From NCBI GenBank assembly GCA_036504335.1, contig DASXVJ010000003.1, positions 62,001 through 126,000 of the forward strand: 64,000 bases of DNA, written 5' to 3'. Position numbers and translations under genes: made by a program. The notes beneath the pieces were generated by a model. That model was not told the origin of the DNA and ran no database searches. It saw nothing but the letters and a program-made list of their open reading frames with translations. This stretch comes from Fen-183 sp036504335 (GTDB lineage Bacteria > Acidobacteriota > Thermoanaerobaculia > UBA5066). Positions 36,477-44,469 of this stretch are shown here, one piece after another (position 1 is the first letter of the stretch; every line of letters begins with the position of its first letter).

Positions 36477-36857
36477 TTACTTGATCTCGACCTTGGCGCC
36501 CGCGTCCTCGAACTTCTTCTTGATGGAAGCGGCCTCGTCCTTCGAGACGCCTTCCTTGATGACGCCGAGGTTCTCGACGAGATCCTTGGCTTCCTTGAGC
36601 CCGAGAGAGGCGTTGACCTCGCGGACGACCTTGATGACGTTGATCTTGTTCGAGCCCGCTTCCTTGAGCGCGACCGTGAACTCGGTCTGCTCCTCGGCGG
36701 CGGCGGCGGCCGGGGCGGCGCCGGCGGCGGCGGCCGGAGCGGCCATCATCGCGGCGGAGACGCCGAACTTCTCCTCGAGAGCCTTGACGAGGTTGTTCAG
36801 CTCGAGGACGGACATCGACTCGATTTCCTTGACGAAAGTCTCGACGTTGAGAGCCAT
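36477..36857 (-). CDS. rplL: 50S ribosomal protein L7/L12
   Basis: L7/L12 forms the stalk that recruits translation GTPases. Its 126 residues show the N-terminal dimerisation helix (FVKEIESMSVLELNNLVKAL), an Ala/Gly hinge (AAPAAAAGAAPAAAAAEE) and the C-terminal domain NKINVIKVVREVNASLGLKE. It is 24 bases downstream of rplJ. Confidence 0.98.
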   Translation of the reverse strand: MALNVETFVKEIESMSVLELNNLVKALEEKFGVSAAMMAAPAAAAGAAPAAAAAEEQTEFTVALKEAGSNKINVIKVVREVNASLGLKEAKDLVENLGVIKEGVSKDEAASIKKKFEDAGAKVEIK

Positions 36858-36881
36858 GGTTCTATCTCCTGATTCTTCGGC

Positions 36882-37424
36882 TTAAGCCGTGGTTTCTTCG
36901 GACTTTGCTTTTTGCTGGGCGACGGCCGCGAGGGTCGCGGCGACGTTGCGGTGAGGGGCGGCGAGGACCGTCACGAGGCGCCGGATCGGCGACTGCATGA
37001 GGCCGAGGAGCTTGCCGACGAGCTCGGTGCGCGACGGCAGGTTCGCGAGGGTCTCGAGCTCCTTCGCCGCGACGGGCTTGCCGTCGAGGAGGGCGGCCTT
37101 GACCTTCACGTTCGGGTTTGTCTTGCCGAAGGTGTGGAGAACCTTCGCGAGCGCGACGACGTCCGTCGTCGAGTACGCCACGCCCGTCATTCCCGTGAAG
37201 TGCTCCTTGAGCGAACCGAGGGGCTTTCCCTCGAGGGCGCGCAGGGCGAGCGTGTTCTTCACGACGATGTAGTCGGATTTGGCGGCGCGGATCTGGCGGC
37301 GCAGGTCCGTCACGGCCGGCACCGACAGGCCCTTGTAGTCGATCAGGAACGCGTGGGAGGCCTTCCCCACCGTCGCCGCGAGCTCGGCGAGCTCTTCGGC
37401 CTTGGAAGCGCGTGTGGTCGTCAT
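36882..37424 (-). CDS. rplJ: 50S ribosomal protein L10
   Basis: L10 anchors L7/L12 to the ribosome. The 180-residue protein has the typical FLIDYKGLSVPAVTDLRRQI and VVKNTLALRALEG segments and a C-terminal stalk-binding helix (AATLAAVAQQKAKSEE). Its start shares one base with the rplA stop. In E. coli the L10-L12 complex represses this mRNA. Confidence 0.97.
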   Translation of the reverse strand: MTTTRASKAEELAELAATVGKASHAFLIDYKGLSVPAVTDLRRQIRAAKSDYIVVKNTLALRALEGKPLGSLKEHFTGMTGVAYSTTDVVALAKVLHTFGKTNPNVKVKAALLDGKPVAAKELETLANLPSRTELVGKLLGLMQSPIRRLVTVLAAPHRNVAATLAAVAQQKAKSEETTA

Positions 37425-38131
37425 CAGGCGGTCCTCCCGACGAGCTTCTCGGCGGTCGCAGGATCCACCGGGACGCCCGGGCCCATCGTCGACGAGAGCA
37501 CGACGGACTTCATGTACTTGCCCTTCGCGGCGGCGGGCTTGGCTTTTTGAACTGCGATGAGCAGAGCCTCGGCGTTCTCGACGAGCTGGATCTCGGGGAA
37601 CGAGACCTTGCCGACGGGAACGTGGATGATCGCCGTCTTGTCGACGCGGAACTCGATCTTGCCGGCCTTCAGTTCCTTGACGGCCTTGGCCACGTCGAAC
37701 GTGACCGTGCCGGCCTTCGGGTTCGGCATGAGGCCGCGCGGGCCGAGCACCTTGCCGAGCCGCCCGAGCGACTTCATCATGTCCGGCGTCGCGACGAGAG
37801 CCTCGAAGTCGAGCATGCCGGCCTGGATCTTCGCGACGAGGTCGTCCCCGCCCACGACGTCCGCTCCGGCCGCCTCGGCTTCCTTGATCTTCTCGCCCGA
37901 GGCGACGACGGCCACGCGGGTCGTCTTTCCGAGGCCGTGCGGGAGCACGACCGTGCCGCGCACCATCTGGTCCGCGTGCTTCGGGTCGACGCCGAGGCGA
38001 AGGGCCACCTCGACCGTCTCGTTGAACTTGGCGAACGACGCGGACTTGACGAGCGCGACGGCCTGCGGCACGTCGTAGAGCTTCGCCTTGTCGACTTTCG
38101 CGGCGGACGCGGTGAATTTCTTGCCACTCAT
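37424..38131 (-). CDS. rplA: 50S ribosomal protein L1
   Basis: L1 forms the mobile stalk at the E site. ATG at 38131 is chosen over an upstream open stretch; it gives 235 residues beginning MSGKKFTASAAKVDKAKLYD. LPHGLGKTTRVAVVASGEK and LGPRGLMPNPKAGTVTFDV are conserved. The 133-base gap to rplK holds a nine-base GC-rich hairpin (38214-38236) of unknown role. Confidence 0.97.
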   Translation of the reverse strand: MSGKKFTASAAKVDKAKLYDVPQAVALVKSASFAKFNETVEVALRLGVDPKHADQMVRGTVVLPHGLGKTTRVAVVASGEKIKEAEAAGADVVGGDDLVAKIQAGMLDFEALVATPDMMKSLGRLGKVLGPRGLMPNPKAGTVTFDVAKAVKELKAGKIEFRVDKTAIIHVPVGKVSFPEIQLVENAEALLIAVQKAKPAAAKGKYMKSVVLSSTMGPGVPVDPATAEKLVGRTA

Positions 38132-38264
38132 GGTGTGTTGTTCTCCGGAGTCGGTCGCGTCCCCCGGGTCCGGCGGTGAGAAGCCCCGGGGCATCCCGGG
38201 CACCGTCGAACCGCGCGCCGGGAGAGGCCCGGCGCGGGAGGCTTCCGCCTCGTTGATCGCGGCG

Positions 38265-38690
38265 TCAGCCGACGACCTCGATTCCCATGGATCGGGCGGT
38301 CCCCTCCACCGACTTGACGGCGGCGGCGAGGTCCACGGTGTTCAGGTCGACGAGCTTGAGCTTCGCGATCTCCTCGACCTGCTTCTTCGTCACCTTTCCG
38401 ACCTTCGTCTTGTTCGGGACGCCCGAGCCCTTTTCGAGCTTGGCGGCCTTCTTGAGCAGGACGGCGGCGGGGGGCGTCTTCGTGATGAACGAGTACGACC
38501 GGTCCGAATACACCGTGACGACGACGGGGATGATGAGCCCCACGTCCTTCGCGGTCTTCGCGTTGAAGGCCTTGCAGAAGTCCATGATGTTGACGCCCTG
38601 CGGGCCGAGGGCCGTGCCCACGGGCGGAGCGGGCGTGGCCTTCCCCGCCTCGATCTGGAGCTTGACGTAGCCGGTTACCTTCTTTGCCAT
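38265..38690 (-). CDS. rplK: 50S ribosomal protein L11
   Basis: L11 lies at the GTPase-associated centre. The 141 residues have the standard VTGYVKLQIEAGKATPAPPV and GTALGPQGVNIMDFCKAFNA start and a TARSMGIEVVG end. It is nine bases after nusG. Confidence 0.98.
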   Translation of the reverse strand: MAKKVTGYVKLQIEAGKATPAPPVGTALGPQGVNIMDFCKAFNAKTAKDVGLIIPVVVTVYSDRSYSFITKTPPAAVLLKKAAKLEKGSGVPNKTKVGKVTKKQVEEIAKLKLVDLNTVDLAAAVKSVEGTARSMGIEVVG

Positions 38691-38699
38691 GGTCTTTCC

Positions 38700-39287
38700 T
38701 TACAGCTTCTGGACCTGGACGAATTCGAGCTCGACCGGCGTCGGCCGGCCGAAGATGGTGACGAGGACGCGGAGCGTCGAGCGCTCGAGGTTGATGTCCT
38801 CGACCGTGCCCGTGAACTCCTTGAAGGGGCCGTCCGTGATCTTGACCTGCTCGCCGCGCTCGTAGACGTAACGCGGCTTCGGCTTTTCCTTGGACTCGGC
38901 CGTGTGGTGGAGGATCGAGTCGACCTCGTCCTGCGTGAGCGGGACGGGCGCCTTCGACGAGCCGCCGACGAATCCGGTGACCTTCGGCGTGTTGCGCACG
39001 AGGTGCCAGGTCTCGTCGGACATCTCCATCTGCACGAGGACGTAGCCGGGGAAGAACTTCCGCTCGACGTTGCGGCGCTTCCCGGCCTTCATCTCGACGA
39101 CGGTCTCCTTCGGCACGCGGATCTCGCCGAAGTGGACCTCCATGCCGAGGGCCTTGATGCGGTTCTGCAGCTCCGTGACGACACGGTCCTCGAAGCCCGA
39201 GTACGTGTGGACGATGAACCAGTCCATGTGCGGCGCCGCCGCGGCGGGGGCCGCGCTGCCCGTGTCCTGAGAATCGACTTCGCTCAC
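38700..39287 (-). CDS. nusG: Transcription termination/antitermination protein NusG
   Basis: NusG couples RNA polymerase to the ribosome and Rho. The 195-residue protein has an Ala-rich N-terminal extension of about 20 residues, then the NGN domain (MDWFIVHTYSGFEDRV, FFPGYVLVQMEMSDETWHLV) and a C-terminal KOW domain (YERGEQVKITDGPFKEFTG). It is located between secE and rplK, as usual. Confidence 0.98.
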   Translation of the reverse strand: MSEVDSQDTGSAAPAAAAPHMDWFIVHTYSGFEDRVVTELQNRIKALGMEVHFGEIRVPKETVVEMKAGKRRNVERKFFPGYVLVQMEMSDETWHLVRNTPKVTGFVGGSSKAPVPLTQDEVDSILHHTAESKEKPKPRYVYERGEQVKITDGPFKEFTGTVEDINLERSTLRVLVTIFGRPTPVELEFVQVQKL

Positions 39288-39312
39288 CGCTTTGCCTTTA
39301 TCGGTTCCGTCT

Positions 39313-39525
39313 TCAGCCGCCGAAGGCGGAGAAGAGCTTGTTCACGAGCGGCGTCACCGCCGCGTCGACGAGGAAGAGGAAGATGCCCACGAGGACCGTG
39401 TAGACGATGACCACCATCGTCGTCCCCACGACCTCGTCCCGGTCCGGCCACGACACCTTCCCGGTCTCCTTCTTCACGTCCGAAAGAAAGCCGCGGAAAG
39501 TGGTCCAACGCTCGCTGAAGTTCAT
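39313..39525 (-). CDS. secE: Preprotein translocase subunit SecE
   Basis: A 70-residue SecE with one membrane segment (VVIVYTVLVGIFLFLVDAAV, about residues 38-57) preceded by the conserved amphipathic DVKKETGKVSWPDRDEV. It clamps SecY. It lies between tRNA-Trp and nusG. Confidence 0.95.
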   Translation of the reverse strand: MNFSERWTTFRGFLSDVKKETGKVSWPDRDEVVGTTMVVIVYTVLVGIFLFLVDAAVTPLVNKLFSAFGG

Positions 39526-39589
39526 GTCGTTTCGTTCGTCCTTCGTGTCGATTCGGGTCCGCCGTGTCGTTGTCTGTTCAGGCCGAGGT

Positions 39590-39667
39590 TGGCAGGGGTG
39601 CGGGGATTCGAACCCCGAACCTACGGTTTTGGAGACCGCCGCTCTAGCCAGTTGGAGCTACACCCCT
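39590..39667 (-). tRNA. tRNA-Trp (anticodon CCA)
   Basis: A full cloverleaf can be read on the minus strand: seven-base acceptor AGGGGTG pairing with CACCCCT, anticodon loop CTCCAAA with anticodon CCA, T-arm GGTTCGAATCC-like sequence and an encoded 3' CCA. It lies immediately upstream of secE, as in many bacteria. Confidence 0.95.
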
Positions 39668-39699
39668 GTACGTCGTCGTCGCGTGACAAGCTGCATGAA

Positions 39700-39775
39700 T
39701 GGAGCGGGAGACGGGATTCGAACCCGCGACCAACAGCTTGGAAGGCTGTGACTCTACCCCTGAGTTACTCCCGCT
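39700..39775 (-). tRNA. tRNA-Gly (anticodon TCC)
   Basis: Acceptor AGCGGGA pairs with TCCCGCT. The anticodon loop CTTCCAA gives TCC (reads GGA/GGG). D-arm, T-arm (GGTTCGAATCC) and an encoded CCA are present; 76 bases. Confidence 0.95.
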
Positions 39776-39801
39776 CAGGTACGTGATCCGCGCGGGGAAA
39801 C

Positions 39802-39877
39802 TGGAGCCCACGAGCAGATTTGAACTGCTGACCCCGTCCTTACCAAGGACGTGCTCTACCAACTGAGCTACGTGGGC
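39802..39877 (-). tRNA. tRNA-Thr (anticodon GGT)
   Basis: Acceptor GCCCACG pairs with CGTGGGC. The anticodon loop TTGGTAA gives GGT (reads ACC/ACT). The T-arm has AGTTCAAATCT and CCA is encoded; 76 bases. Confidence 0.95.
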
Positions 39878-39894
39878 CCCCTTCTCTTCAAAGA

Positions 39895-39982
39895 TGGTGG
39901 GCAGAGAGGGATTCGAACCCCCGTAGCACGTAAGTACGGCAGATTTACAGTCTGCTGCCATTAACCACTCGGCCATCTGCCC
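39895..39982 (-). tRNA. tRNA-Tyr (anticodon GTA)
   Basis: An 88-base class II tRNA with a long variable arm. Acceptor GGGCAGA pairs with TCTGCCC; the anticodon loop CTGTAAA gives GTA; CCA is encoded. Confidence 0.95.
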
Positions 39983-40029
39983 GTTACCGTCCTTCATGAT
40001 TCCCGTGTCCGGCCCCCGGAAGCGCTCCC

Positions 40030-40105
40030 TGGAGCTGGCGATGGGACTTGAACCCGCAACCTGCCGATTACAAATCGGCTGCTCTGCCAATTGAGCTACG
40101 CCAGC
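40030..40105 (-). tRNA. tRNA-Thr (anticodon TGT)
   Basis: Acceptor GCTGGCG pairs with CGCCAGC. The anticodon loop TTTGTAA gives TGT (reads ACA/ACG). CCA is encoded; 76 bases. It is the first gene after the promoter at 40207-40236. Confidence 0.95.
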
Positions 40106-40206
40106 ACTCGCATTCCTCCCCAGAGAGAGCTCGACCGTGCGACCCGACAACCTTGGAGACACGGAGAACGCACGGCTTCGCGCACCCGGCGAGGCGCGAA
40201 CTGTGG

Positions 40207-40236
40207 TTTATATCAGCCGGCTGGAAACCCCGTCAA
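40207..40236 (-). promoter_or_regulatory. Promoter of the tRNA-secE-nusG-rpl-rpoBC operon
   Basis: On the minus strand TTGACG (40236-40231) and TATAAA (40212-40207) are separated by 18 bases. The -35 contains the TGA stop of rlmB. The predicted start near 40200 leaves about 95 bases before the first tRNA. Confidence 0.7.
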
Positions 40237-40976
40237 GCCATTTTCATGCCGGAACCTGGCCCCGGACCGGCTTTCCTCCGGACCCACTCATAAAGGAGGA
40301 CCCCGGCGGCCACGGAGACGTTCAGGGATCCGGCTCCAGGGCTCATGGGGATCGAAATCAACCGGTCGCAGGTTTCCCGCGTCAGCCGCCTGAGCCCGGC
40401 CCCTTCCGAGCCGAGGCAGAGGACGGAATCGCCCGAAATGTCGACTTCCCAGAGACTTTCGCCGTCCATGGCCGCCCCGTAGACCCAGAACCCGGCGGCC
40501 TTGGCCTGCTCGAGGAAGCGGGCCGCGTTGACGACCCGGCCCACCTTGACCCGCTCCAGGGCGCCCGCCGAGGCCTTCGAGACGGTTTCGTTCAGGCCGG
40601 CCGAATGCCGTTCGGTGAGGACGACCGAGGCCCCCGCTGCGGCGGCCGTCCGGAGAACCGAACCGAGGTTGCCCGGGTCCGTCACCTCGTCGAGGAAAAG
40701 GACGCACCGTCGGCCCTTCTCTCCCGCGAGGCACTCCTCCACGCCGTCGTACTCGCGCTCGGCCACCCGGGCCGCCACGCCGTTGTGCGCGCGGCCCGCG
40801 AAGCGGTCCAGCTCCTCCCTGGCCACGAGCCGCACCGGCACTCCGGCGCCGCGGGCGAGCTCCTCGATCTCCGCGGCGCGGGTGTCCTTGCGGCCGCGCT
40901 GAACGAGCAGCGCCTCGACCGCGCGCGGCCTCTTTTCGAGAACCTCGCGCACCGGGTGGAAGCCCGAGACGATCAC
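40233..40976 (-). CDS. rlmB: 23S rRNA 2'-O-methyltransferase, RlmB/SpoU family
   Basis: A 247-residue SPOUT-class methyltransferase. In RlmB the target is G2251 of the P-loop of 23S rRNA. The N-terminal substrate-binding part is seen as VLEKRPRAVEALLVQRGRKD. The knot motifs are FLDEVTDPGNLGSVLRTAAA, CLGSEGAGLRR and IPMSPGAGSLNVSVAAGV. A related tRNA Gm18-type enzyme (TrmH) is possible but less likely given the N-terminal domain. It lies six bases after ispF. Confidence 0.9.
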   Translation of the reverse strand: MIVSGFHPVREVLEKRPRAVEALLVQRGRKDTRAAEIEELARGAGVPVRLVAREELDRFAGRAHNGVAARVAEREYDGVEECLAGEKGRRCVLFLDEVTDPGNLGSVLRTAAAAGASVVLTERHSAGLNETVSKASAGALERVKVGRVVNAARFLEQAKAAGFWVYGAAMDGESLWEVDISGDSVLCLGSEGAGLRRLTRETCDRLISIPMSPGAGSLNVSVAAGVLLYEWVRRKAGPGPGSGMKMA

Positions 40977-40982
40977 GGCCCG

Positions 40983-41459
40983 CTACTCGGCCGCGCTGCC
41001 GGCGACGAGGAGCACGACCGTCGCGGCCACGCCTTCGCCCCGGCCGAAGTCCGTCAGGCCGTTCCCGGACGAGGCCTTCACGGAGACGCGCGCCACGGGG
41101 ATCCCGAGGAGGGCCGCGATGTTTGCGCGCATGGCTTCGCGGTATTCCCCCACGCGCGGCCTCACGGCCAGGATCGTGACGTCCACGTTGAGGATCTCCG
41201 GATGGTCCGTGAGCTCGCGGACGTGGCGGACGAAGGCCTCCCCCGCCGCGCCCGCCCACTCGGGACGGTCGGTTCCGAAGATCGAGCCGAGATCGCCCAT
41301 CGCGGCCGCGCCGAGGAGCGCGTCCGCGAGCGCGTGCAGGACGACGTCGCCGTCCGAGTGCCCGACGGGGCCGGAGTCCGCCGGCACGGCGACGCCGCCG
41401 AGCACGCACGGCCGCCCGGGCTCGAGCCGGTGGGCGTCGAAACCGTGTCCGATCCTCAC
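40983..41459 (-). CDS. ispF: 2-C-methyl-D-erythritol 2,4-cyclodiphosphate synthase
   Basis: IspF forms the cyclic diphosphate of the MEP pathway. The 158 residues carry the metal-binding GHGFDAHR (Asp8, His10) and GHSDGDVVLHALADALLG (His42 region). The C-terminal signature reads KASSGNGLTDFGRGEGVAA, where most homologues have TTTEKLGFTGRGEG; the Thr-Glu pair is replaced, but the rest fits. It follows ispD by four bases, the frequent ispDF pairing. Confidence 0.94.
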   Translation of the reverse strand: MRIGHGFDAHRLEPGRPCVLGGVAVPADSGPVGHSDGDVVLHALADALLGAAAMGDLGSIFGTDRPEWAGAAGEAFVRHVRELTDHPEILNVDVTILAVRPRVGEYREAMRANIAALLGIPVARVSVKASSGNGLTDFGRGEGVAATVVLLVAGSAAE

Positions 41460-41463
41460 GTCG

Positions 41464-42156
41464 TCACCCGCCGGCGCGGGCGGCCTGGGCCAGCCAGGCC
41501 TCCGCCCATGCGAGGTCCTCGGGGTAGGTGATCTTGATGTTCCAGCGCGACGTCAGGACGACCGTGACCTCGCCGCCCGTGCGCTCCACGAGTTCGGCGT
41601 CGTCCGTCGCGTCGGGCCCGCCTTCCTTCGCGAGTCCCTTTCGGAGGATCGCGGCGCGGAACGCCTGCGGAGTCGTGGCCCCCACGAGGTCGCCGCGCGG
41701 GACCGTCGCCTTGATCTTGCCCGCTTCGATGCGCTTGATCGTCTCGACGAGGGAGAACGCCGCGATCGCGGCGCCCGTCGCGTCCGCCGCGTCCACGACG
41801 GCCTTGACCTCGAGCGGGTCCACGAGCGGGCGCGCCGCGTCGTGAACGAGAACGATCGCGTCGTCGTCCTTCGGGTCGGCGGCCGCGAACGCCCGCGCGA
41901 CGGACTCGCGCCGCGTCACGCCGCCCTCGACGAGGACGTACGGGAGCGGCGACGACTTCAGAGCGGCGTGGAATTCCTCCTCGCAGCCGCCCGGGATCGC
42001 GACGACGGCCGACGAGACCCGCTTGCTGGCCGCGAGGCGCTCGAGCGCGTGGACGAGGAGCGGCTGGCCCGCGAGGAGAACGAGCGCCTTCGGCCCGCCT
42101 TCGTGGAAGCGGGTGCCGAAGCCGGCGGCCGGGACGAGAGCCGTGGCCTGGCTCAC
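41464..42156 (-). CDS. ispD: 2-C-methyl-D-erythritol 4-phosphate cytidylyltransferase
   Basis: IspD makes CDP-methylerythritol from MEP and CTP. The 230-residue enzyme starts at GTG 42156, overlapping the frr stop (GTGA); the product begins (V/M)SQATALVPAAGFGTRFHEG with the nucleotide-binding loop. VHDAARPLVDP and TTPQAFRAAIL are conserved family motifs. A longer open frame upstream is a shadow of frr. Confidence 0.95.
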   Translation of the reverse strand: MSQATALVPAAGFGTRFHEGGPKALVLLAGQPLLVHALERLAASKRVSSAVVAIPGGCEEEFHAALKSSPLPYVLVEGGVTRRESVARAFAAADPKDDDAIVLVHDAARPLVDPLEVKAVVDAADATGAAIAAFSLVETIKRIEAGKIKATVPRGDLVGATTPQAFRAAILRKGLAKEGGPDATDDAELVERTGGEVTVVLTSRWNIKITYPEDLAWAEAWLAQAARAGG

Positions 42157-42716
42157 CGCGCGAGAACTTCCGCTTCCTTCGTCTTGAGGATGTGGTCGAC
42201 CTCGGCCACGCTCTTGTCCGTGAGCTTCTGGATCTCGTCGAGGGCGCGCTTCTCGTCGTCCGCGGAGACGGCGGAGGCCTTTGCCTCCTTCTTGATCGCG
42301 TCGTTCGCCTCGTGACGGTGGTGGCGGATCTCGACCTTCGCGTGCTCGGCGAAGCCGTGAGCCTTCTTGATGATCTCCTTGCGGCGCTCCTCCGTCGGCT
42401 GCGGCACCGGGATCCGGACGACCTTGCCGTCCGACGAGGGGTTGAGCCCGAGGTCGCTCGTGCGGATCGCCTTCTCGATGGCCGGGCAGAGCGAAGGCTC
42501 CCACGGCGACGCGAGGAGGAGGGTCGCGTCCGGCGCGGAGAGGTTCGCAACCTGGTTCAGGGGCGTCGCCGTCCCGTAGTACTCCACGAAGATCCCTTCG
42601 AGGATGCCCACCGCGGCCCGCCCGGTGCGCAGGTGCTTCAGCTCGTGCTTGAGGGCCTCGAGCGAGGCGTGCATCCGCCTCTCGGTTTCCTTCCGGGTCT
42701 CGGCGATCGTGGGCAT
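42153..42716 (-). CDS. frr: Ribosome recycling factor
   Basis: RRF splits post-termination ribosomes together with EF-G. The 187 residues show the three-helix pattern: LEALKHELKHLRTGRAAVGI, SPWEPSLCPAIEKAIRTSDL and PVPQPTEERRKEIIKKAHGF. The pyrH-frr order is the common one; the gap to pyrH is 30 bases. Confidence 0.97.
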   Translation of the reverse strand: MPTIAETRKETERRMHASLEALKHELKHLRTGRAAVGILEGIFVEYYGTATPLNQVANLSAPDATLLLASPWEPSLCPAIEKAIRTSDLGLNPSSDGKVVRIPVPQPTEERRKEIIKKAHGFAEHAKVEIRHHRHEANDAIKKEAKASAVSADDEKRALDEIQKLTDKSVAEVDHILKTKEAEVLAR

Positions 42717-42746
42717 GGCGTTCTCCTTGTTCAGGCGGGCGCGGCG

Positions 42747-43469
42747 TCAGGCACGCCCCGCGTCGACCACGCTTCCGACCGGCTCGCCCATGACGACACG
42801 GCGAATGTTCCCGGGGACGAGCAGGTTGAACACGCGAATCGGCATGCGATTGTCGCGGCAGAGGGCGACGGACGTCGCGTCCATGACGGCAAGCCGCCTC
42901 TCCAGAACGTCCTGGTAGCTGACCCGCGGGAGGAACTCGGCGTTCGGGTTCTTCTTCGGGTCGTCCGAATAGATGCCGTCGACGCGCGTCGCCTTGAGGA
43001 TCGCGTCGGCCCGGATCTCGTTCGCGCGCAGCGCCGCGGCCGAGTCGGTCGTGAAGTACGGGTTGCCCGTCCCGCCCGCGAAAATGACGCAGCGCTTCTT
43101 CTCGAGATGGCGGATCGCGCGGCGCCGGATGAACGGCTCGGCGACCGCGCGCACCTCGAACGCGGTCATGACCCGGGTGTGGATCGCGCGCTTCTCCATC
43201 GCGTCCTGGAGCGCGAGGGCGTTGATGACCGTCGCGAGCATTCCCATGTTGTCGCCCGTGACGCGGTCGATGCCCTGCGTCGCAGCCGACACGCCCCGGA
43301 TGATGTTCCCGCCCCCGATCACGATCGCGAGCTCGACGCCGAGGCGCGCGACCTCGGCGACCTCGTCCGCGATGCGGGCCACGACCGCCGGTTCGATGCC
43401 GAACGGCTGACTGCCGAGGAGCGCCTCCCCGGAGAGCTTCAGCAGGACCCGGCGGTAGCAGGGTTCCAC
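42747..43469 (-). CDS. pyrH: Uridylate kinase (UMP kinase)
   Basis: PyrH phosphorylates UMP to UDP. The 240-residue amino-acid-kinase-fold protein has RVLLKLSGEALLG, VIGGGNIIRG, GDNMGMLATVINALALQDA and FAGGTGNPYFTTDSAAALRA. The ADP-binding KATRVDGIYSDDPKK is typical. It lies four bases after tsf. Confidence 0.98.
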   Translation of the reverse strand: MEPCYRRVLLKLSGEALLGSQPFGIEPAVVARIADEVAEVARLGVELAIVIGGGNIIRGVSAATQGIDRVTGDNMGMLATVINALALQDAMEKRAIHTRVMTAFEVRAVAEPFIRRRAIRHLEKKRCVIFAGGTGNPYFTTDSAAALRANEIRADAILKATRVDGIYSDDPKKNPNAEFLPRVSYQDVLERRLAVMDATSVALCRDNRMPIRVFNLLVPGNIRRVVMGEPVGSVVDAGRA

Positions 43470-43473
43470 GGCG

Positions 43474-44394
43474 TTACTTCGTGAGCGCCGCGACTTCGGC
43501 GGCGAAGTCGCCCCCGGCCTTCTTCTCGACGCCCTCGCCCACCTTGTAGCGGACGAAGCGAACGACGGACGCGTCCTTGCCCCCGCGCTCGGCGACGACC
43601 TGCGAGACCTTCTTGCTGTCGTCCTTGGCGAACGCCTGGTCGAGGAGAACGACCTCGCCGAACCACTTGCCGATCATGCCCTCGACCATCTTCTCGGCGA
43701 CGGCCTCGGGCTTCCCGGCCGCGATCGCCTTGGCGCGCGCGATCTCCTTCTCGTCGGCGAGCGCCTTGGCCGACACGCCGTCGCGGGTCGCGAACTGCGG
43801 CGCGAGCGCGGCCACGTGCATCGCGAGGTCCTTGCCGAGGTCCTCGGGCATTCCCTTCGTCTCGATCACGACGACCGTCTTGTCGCCGGGGTGGGCGTAG
43901 AGCGTCAGGTGCGCGCCGGGGCCCGCGACGAGGCGCGCGAAGCGGCGCAGCTCGGTCTTCTCGCCGAGGTCGCCGGTGAACGCCTGGAGCGACTCCGCGA
44001 TCGTGGCGCCGGCGTGCGGCATCTTCGAGGGCGGGGCGGACGCCGTCAGGACCGCGACGTCGCCGTCGGCCGTGTCGCCGAGGGCCGCGTGGCCGTGCAC
44101 GAAGTTCGAGATCGCGTGCAGCGCCTGCTTGAACTTCTCCGTCTTCGCGACGAAGTCGGTCTCGCAGTTCAGCTCGACGAGCGCCGCGACGCCGTTCGAC
44201 ACCTGGTAGCCGATCAGCCCGTCGGCCGCGACGCGGCCGGCCTTCTTGGCGGCGGCCGCGAGGCCCTTCTTGCGAAGAATCTTCTCGGCCTCGTCGATGT
44301 TGCCGTTCGTCTCTTCGAGCGCGCTCTTGCAATCGAGCATGCCGGCGCCCGTCTTGTCCCGGAGCATCTTGACCGTCACTGCGGAAATCGCCAT
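43474..44394 (-). CDS. tsf: Elongation factor Ts
   Basis: EF-Ts exchanges GDP for GTP on EF-Tu. The 306 residues include VKMLRDKTGAGMLDCKSALE (TDKTGAG-type UBA domain) and VELNCETDFVAKTEKF (the TDFV contact with EF-Tu). Its partner EF-Tu here has an unusual switch I. It is separated from rpsB by a strong terminator-like hairpin. Confidence 0.97.
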   Translation of the reverse strand: MAISAVTVKMLRDKTGAGMLDCKSALEETNGNIDEAEKILRKKGLAAAAKKAGRVAADGLIGYQVSNGVAALVELNCETDFVAKTEKFKQALHAISNFVHGHAALGDTADGDVAVLTASAPPSKMPHAGATIAESLQAFTGDLGEKTELRRFARLVAGPGAHLTLYAHPGDKTVVVIETKGMPEDLGKDLAMHVAALAPQFATRDGVSAKALADEKEIARAKAIAAGKPEAVAEKMVEGMIGKWFGEVVLLDQAFAKDDSKKVSQVVAERGGKDASVVRFVRYKVGEGVEKKAGGDFAAEVAALTK

Positions 44395-44417
44395 GAGAAC
44401 CTCTCTGACATCAAAAA

Positions 44418-44450
44418 GGCCGGCGGGGGGACCAGGTCCTCCCGCCGGCC
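44418..44450 (-). terminator. Internal terminator/attenuator between rpsB and tsf
   Basis: A perfect 10-bp GC stem with a 13-base loop is followed on the minus strand by five T residues. It lies in the 75-base rpsB-tsf gap and would lower tsf-pyrH-frr expression relative to rpsB. Confidence 0.8.
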
Positions 44451-44469
44451 CGAATCGCGTGGATCGGAA

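Noticed and set aside
36812..36834. Motif-like sequence in rplL and another at 19089 in rplD
   Set aside because: These encode conserved residues of L7/L12 and L4, so the resemblance is explained by protein constraint.
38183..38236. Hairpins between rplK and rplA as a terminator
   Set aside because: No T tract follows on the minus strand; they may be regulatory but support is weak.
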